A stretch of 8,527 nt of DNA from Desulfuromonadaceae bacterium (GTDB lineage Bacteria; Desulfobacterota; Desulfuromonadia; Geobacterales; Pseudopelobacteraceae): contig JAQUCQ010000130.1 in NCBI GenBank assembly GCA_028686145.1, forward strand, positions 1 through 8,527, in the 5' to 3' direction. The first letter of the stretch is position 1. The number at the start of each line of letters is the position of its first letter. Under the pieces are notes generated by a model. That model was not told the DNA's origin. It ran no database searches and saw nothing but the letters and a program-made list of their open reading frames with translations. This document shows, in pieces, positions 7,347 to 8,527 of this stretch. The translations under genes were made by a program, and so were the position numbers.

Positions 7347-7757
7347 GTGCAGATTGTTGATGATGGGCGTTGTTTCATCTGTGGCAAGGAGAACCCCGTC
7401 GGACTGCGAGTGGTCTTTGCTGTTGATCCCGAGAGGCGCCGGGCAGAAACTCATGTGCGAATACGTGATGACTTTCAAGGTTGGCAGGGGATAACTCACG
7501 GCGGAATAATTTCGGCTCTGCTGGATGAAATCTGTGCTCAAGCCTGTATGTGTTGTGGCATTCCTGTGGTTACCAGCGAGATTAAAATACGATATAGGGC
7601 TCCGGTTCCGACCGGATCGCTTGTTACAGTGATCGGTGAGGTGATTGGGGAACGACGCCGTCTGGTGGATGCTAAGGGACGGCTGGAGCTTGACGGTAAA
7701 ATCATGGCTGAGGCAGAAGTGACCTTGTTTCGGAGTGAGCAACTTCAGAAAAGTTAA
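7347..7757 (+). CDS. PaaI/4HBT-type hotdog-fold thioesterase
   Basis: A protein of 136 residues, the usual size for a single hotdog domain. It starts at GTG 7347 with AAAAGGAGAA (GGAG at 7335-7338) 8 nt upstream. The hotdog helix region is clear: GWQGITHGGIISALLDE (45-61), where H51-G52-G53 and the acidic D60/E61 occupy the active-site positions of PaaI-type thioesterases. The following strand SEIKIRYRAPVPTG is also typical. The N-terminus has CFICGKENPVGL (9-20), a C-x2-C-G-x2-NP-x-GL motif common in one subgroup of these proteins. The expected reaction is hydrolysis of an acyl-CoA or acyl-ACP thioester in the cytoplasm; the acyl group is unknown. Extra cysteines lie in the helix (63, 67, 69, 70). 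The next gene starts 29 bp later with no terminator between them, suggesting an operon. Confidence 0.87.
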   Translation: MQIVDDGRCFICGKENPVGLRVVFAVDPERRRAETHVRIRDDFQGWQGITHGGIISALLDEICAQACMCCGIPVVTSEIKIRYRAPVPTGSLVTVIGEVIGERRRLVDAKGRLELDGKIMAEAEVTLFRSEQLQKS

Positions 7758-7786
7758 GTTGAATCCGTACAAAAAACGAAAGCTTT

Positions 7787-8527
7787 ATGACAATATCTGA
7801 CGAAAAAATAGCCATTATCGGTGCCGGGGCGCTCGGGTCGGTCTACGGCAGCATCTTCTACGATTTGGACCCTGCGTCGGTATTTTTCATTGCACGTGGT
7901 GAACGCTACGACAGGCTGAAACGCGATGGAGTAATCGTAAACGGCCAACACTTCTCGATAGCAGTTGTGAAGCCTGAGGAATGTACACCTGTCTGCCTGC
8001 TCATTGTCGCTGTCAAGCATTGTCATCTGGATAGTGCCATCAAGGAAATGAAAAAGGCTGTTGGCCAGACAACTACTATATTATCAGTTATGAATGGAAT
8101 TGACAGTGAGGAACGCATTGGTGCCGTTTTCGGGATGGAAAAGGTTGTCTATGGCCTGAATCTGGGCATAGACGCGGTGAGGGAAAATAATTCCGTTACC
8201 TATGCTAATCAAGGACGCATCTTTTTTGGTGAGAAGAACAACATCGAAATGTCAAAACGGGTCCGACGCATTGACGATCTTTTCAATAAGGCCGGGATAG
8301 CTCATGTAATACCCCCGGATATGATTCGCAGCCTCTGGTTCAAATATATGGTTAATGTCGGAGCTAACCAGGTCTCTGCTGTCCATGGGAGTGACTATGG
8401 AACATTGCGATCTTCATCTGAGTCAATGAAGCTCATGGAGTCGGCAATGCGGGAAGTCATATCAGTTGCCAGGGCTATGCACGTGAATATATCTGAAGAT
8501 GATATCCAAGAGTGGTACAAGGTCCTG
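7787..8527 (+). CDS. Ketopantoate reductase family protein (2-dehydropantoate 2-reductase), 3' end outside window
   Basis: The frame is open from ATG 7787 to the window end, 247 residues; the family is near 300, so about 50-60 residues are missing. The N-terminus has the NADPH-binding Rossmann motif IAIIGAGALGSVYG (G12-x-G14-x2-G17). K77 in VAVKHCHL and N103 in SVMNGID match conserved cofactor and substrate positions. K186-x3-N190-x3-N194 in LWFKYMVNVGANQVSA matches the catalytic Lys and Asn pattern of E. coli PanE (K176, N180, N184). PanE reduces ketopantoate to pantoate for coenzyme A synthesis. Paralogues with other substrates are common, and no panB or panC is visible, so I withhold the symbol. 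The ribosome binding site is weak (GAAAG). It probably shares a transcript with the thioesterase gene. Confidence 0.9.
   Translation, partial: MTISDEKIAIIGAGALGSVYGSIFYDLDPASVFFIARGERYDRLKRDGVIVNGQHFSIAVVKPEECTPVCLLIVAVKHCHLDSAIKEMKKAVGQTTTILSVMNGIDSEERIGAVFGMEKVVYGLNLGIDAVRENNSVTYANQGRIFFGEKNNIEMSKRVRRIDDLFNKAGIAHVIPPDMIRSLWFKYMVNVGANQVSAVHGSDYGTLRSSSESMKLMESAMREVISVARAMHVNISEDDIQEWYKVL

Noticed and set aside
7293..7772. A minus-strand 159-codon frame opposite the thioesterase gene
   Set aside because: The + strand gene has hotdog motifs and a strong ribosome binding site; this frame shows neither.

Overview
The window looks like a chromosomal stretch from a Gram-negative bacterium of the Geobacter/Desulfuromonadales kind. 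This is an inference from the mix of genes (pepF, a DUF2721 protein, an orphan glpK, a zinc-ribbon/HEAGH membrane protein, small Cys-rich exported proteins), from strong GGAGG-type ribosome binding sites and from moderate GC content; no marker gene proves it. There are no insertion sequences, phage genes, CRISPR arrays or rRNA genes.

Layout. Positions 1-547 (+) hold the C-terminal part of a class I/II aminotransferase, closed by a strong intrinsic terminator that overlaps the 3' end of the convergent gene. Positions 575-2897 (-) hold a likely two-gene operon, pepF (oligoendopeptidase F) then a DUF2721 membrane protein. A 251-bp divergent intergenic region carries a plausible sigma70-type promoter for each side. 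Positions 3149-3595 (+) encode a small YdcZ/DUF606 membrane protein of the DMT superfamily. Positions 3652-5929 (-) hold glpK followed by a zinc-ribbon membrane protein with a HEAGH metalloprotease motif. A gene-poor, AT-richer stretch of about 520 bp follows, ending in a tRNA-Ala(GGC) gene with its own terminator (6451-6568). Positions 6706-7201 (+) carry two small genes, a 51-residue protein and an exported Cys-rich protein built from an internal repeat. Positions 7347-8527 (+) hold a PaaI-type hotdog thioesterase and a ketopantoate-reductase-family gene that runs off the window.

How the genes fit together. There is no single pathway; most of this is housekeeping or accessory metabolism: amino-acid transamination, peptide turnover, glycerol phosphorylation, thioester hydrolysis and possibly pantothenate synthesis. 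The least explained parts are the zinc-ribbon/HEAGH membrane protein downstream of glpK, the small-protein pair at 6706-7201 with its four-unit Cys repeat and stop/start-linked upstream mini-ORFs, and the tRNA-Ala(GGC), whose 32-38 position is C-G instead of the A-U found in E. coli.

All calls rest on reading motifs by eye. No database search was possible, so family names are from recognition and functional detail is family knowledge or inference as stated.
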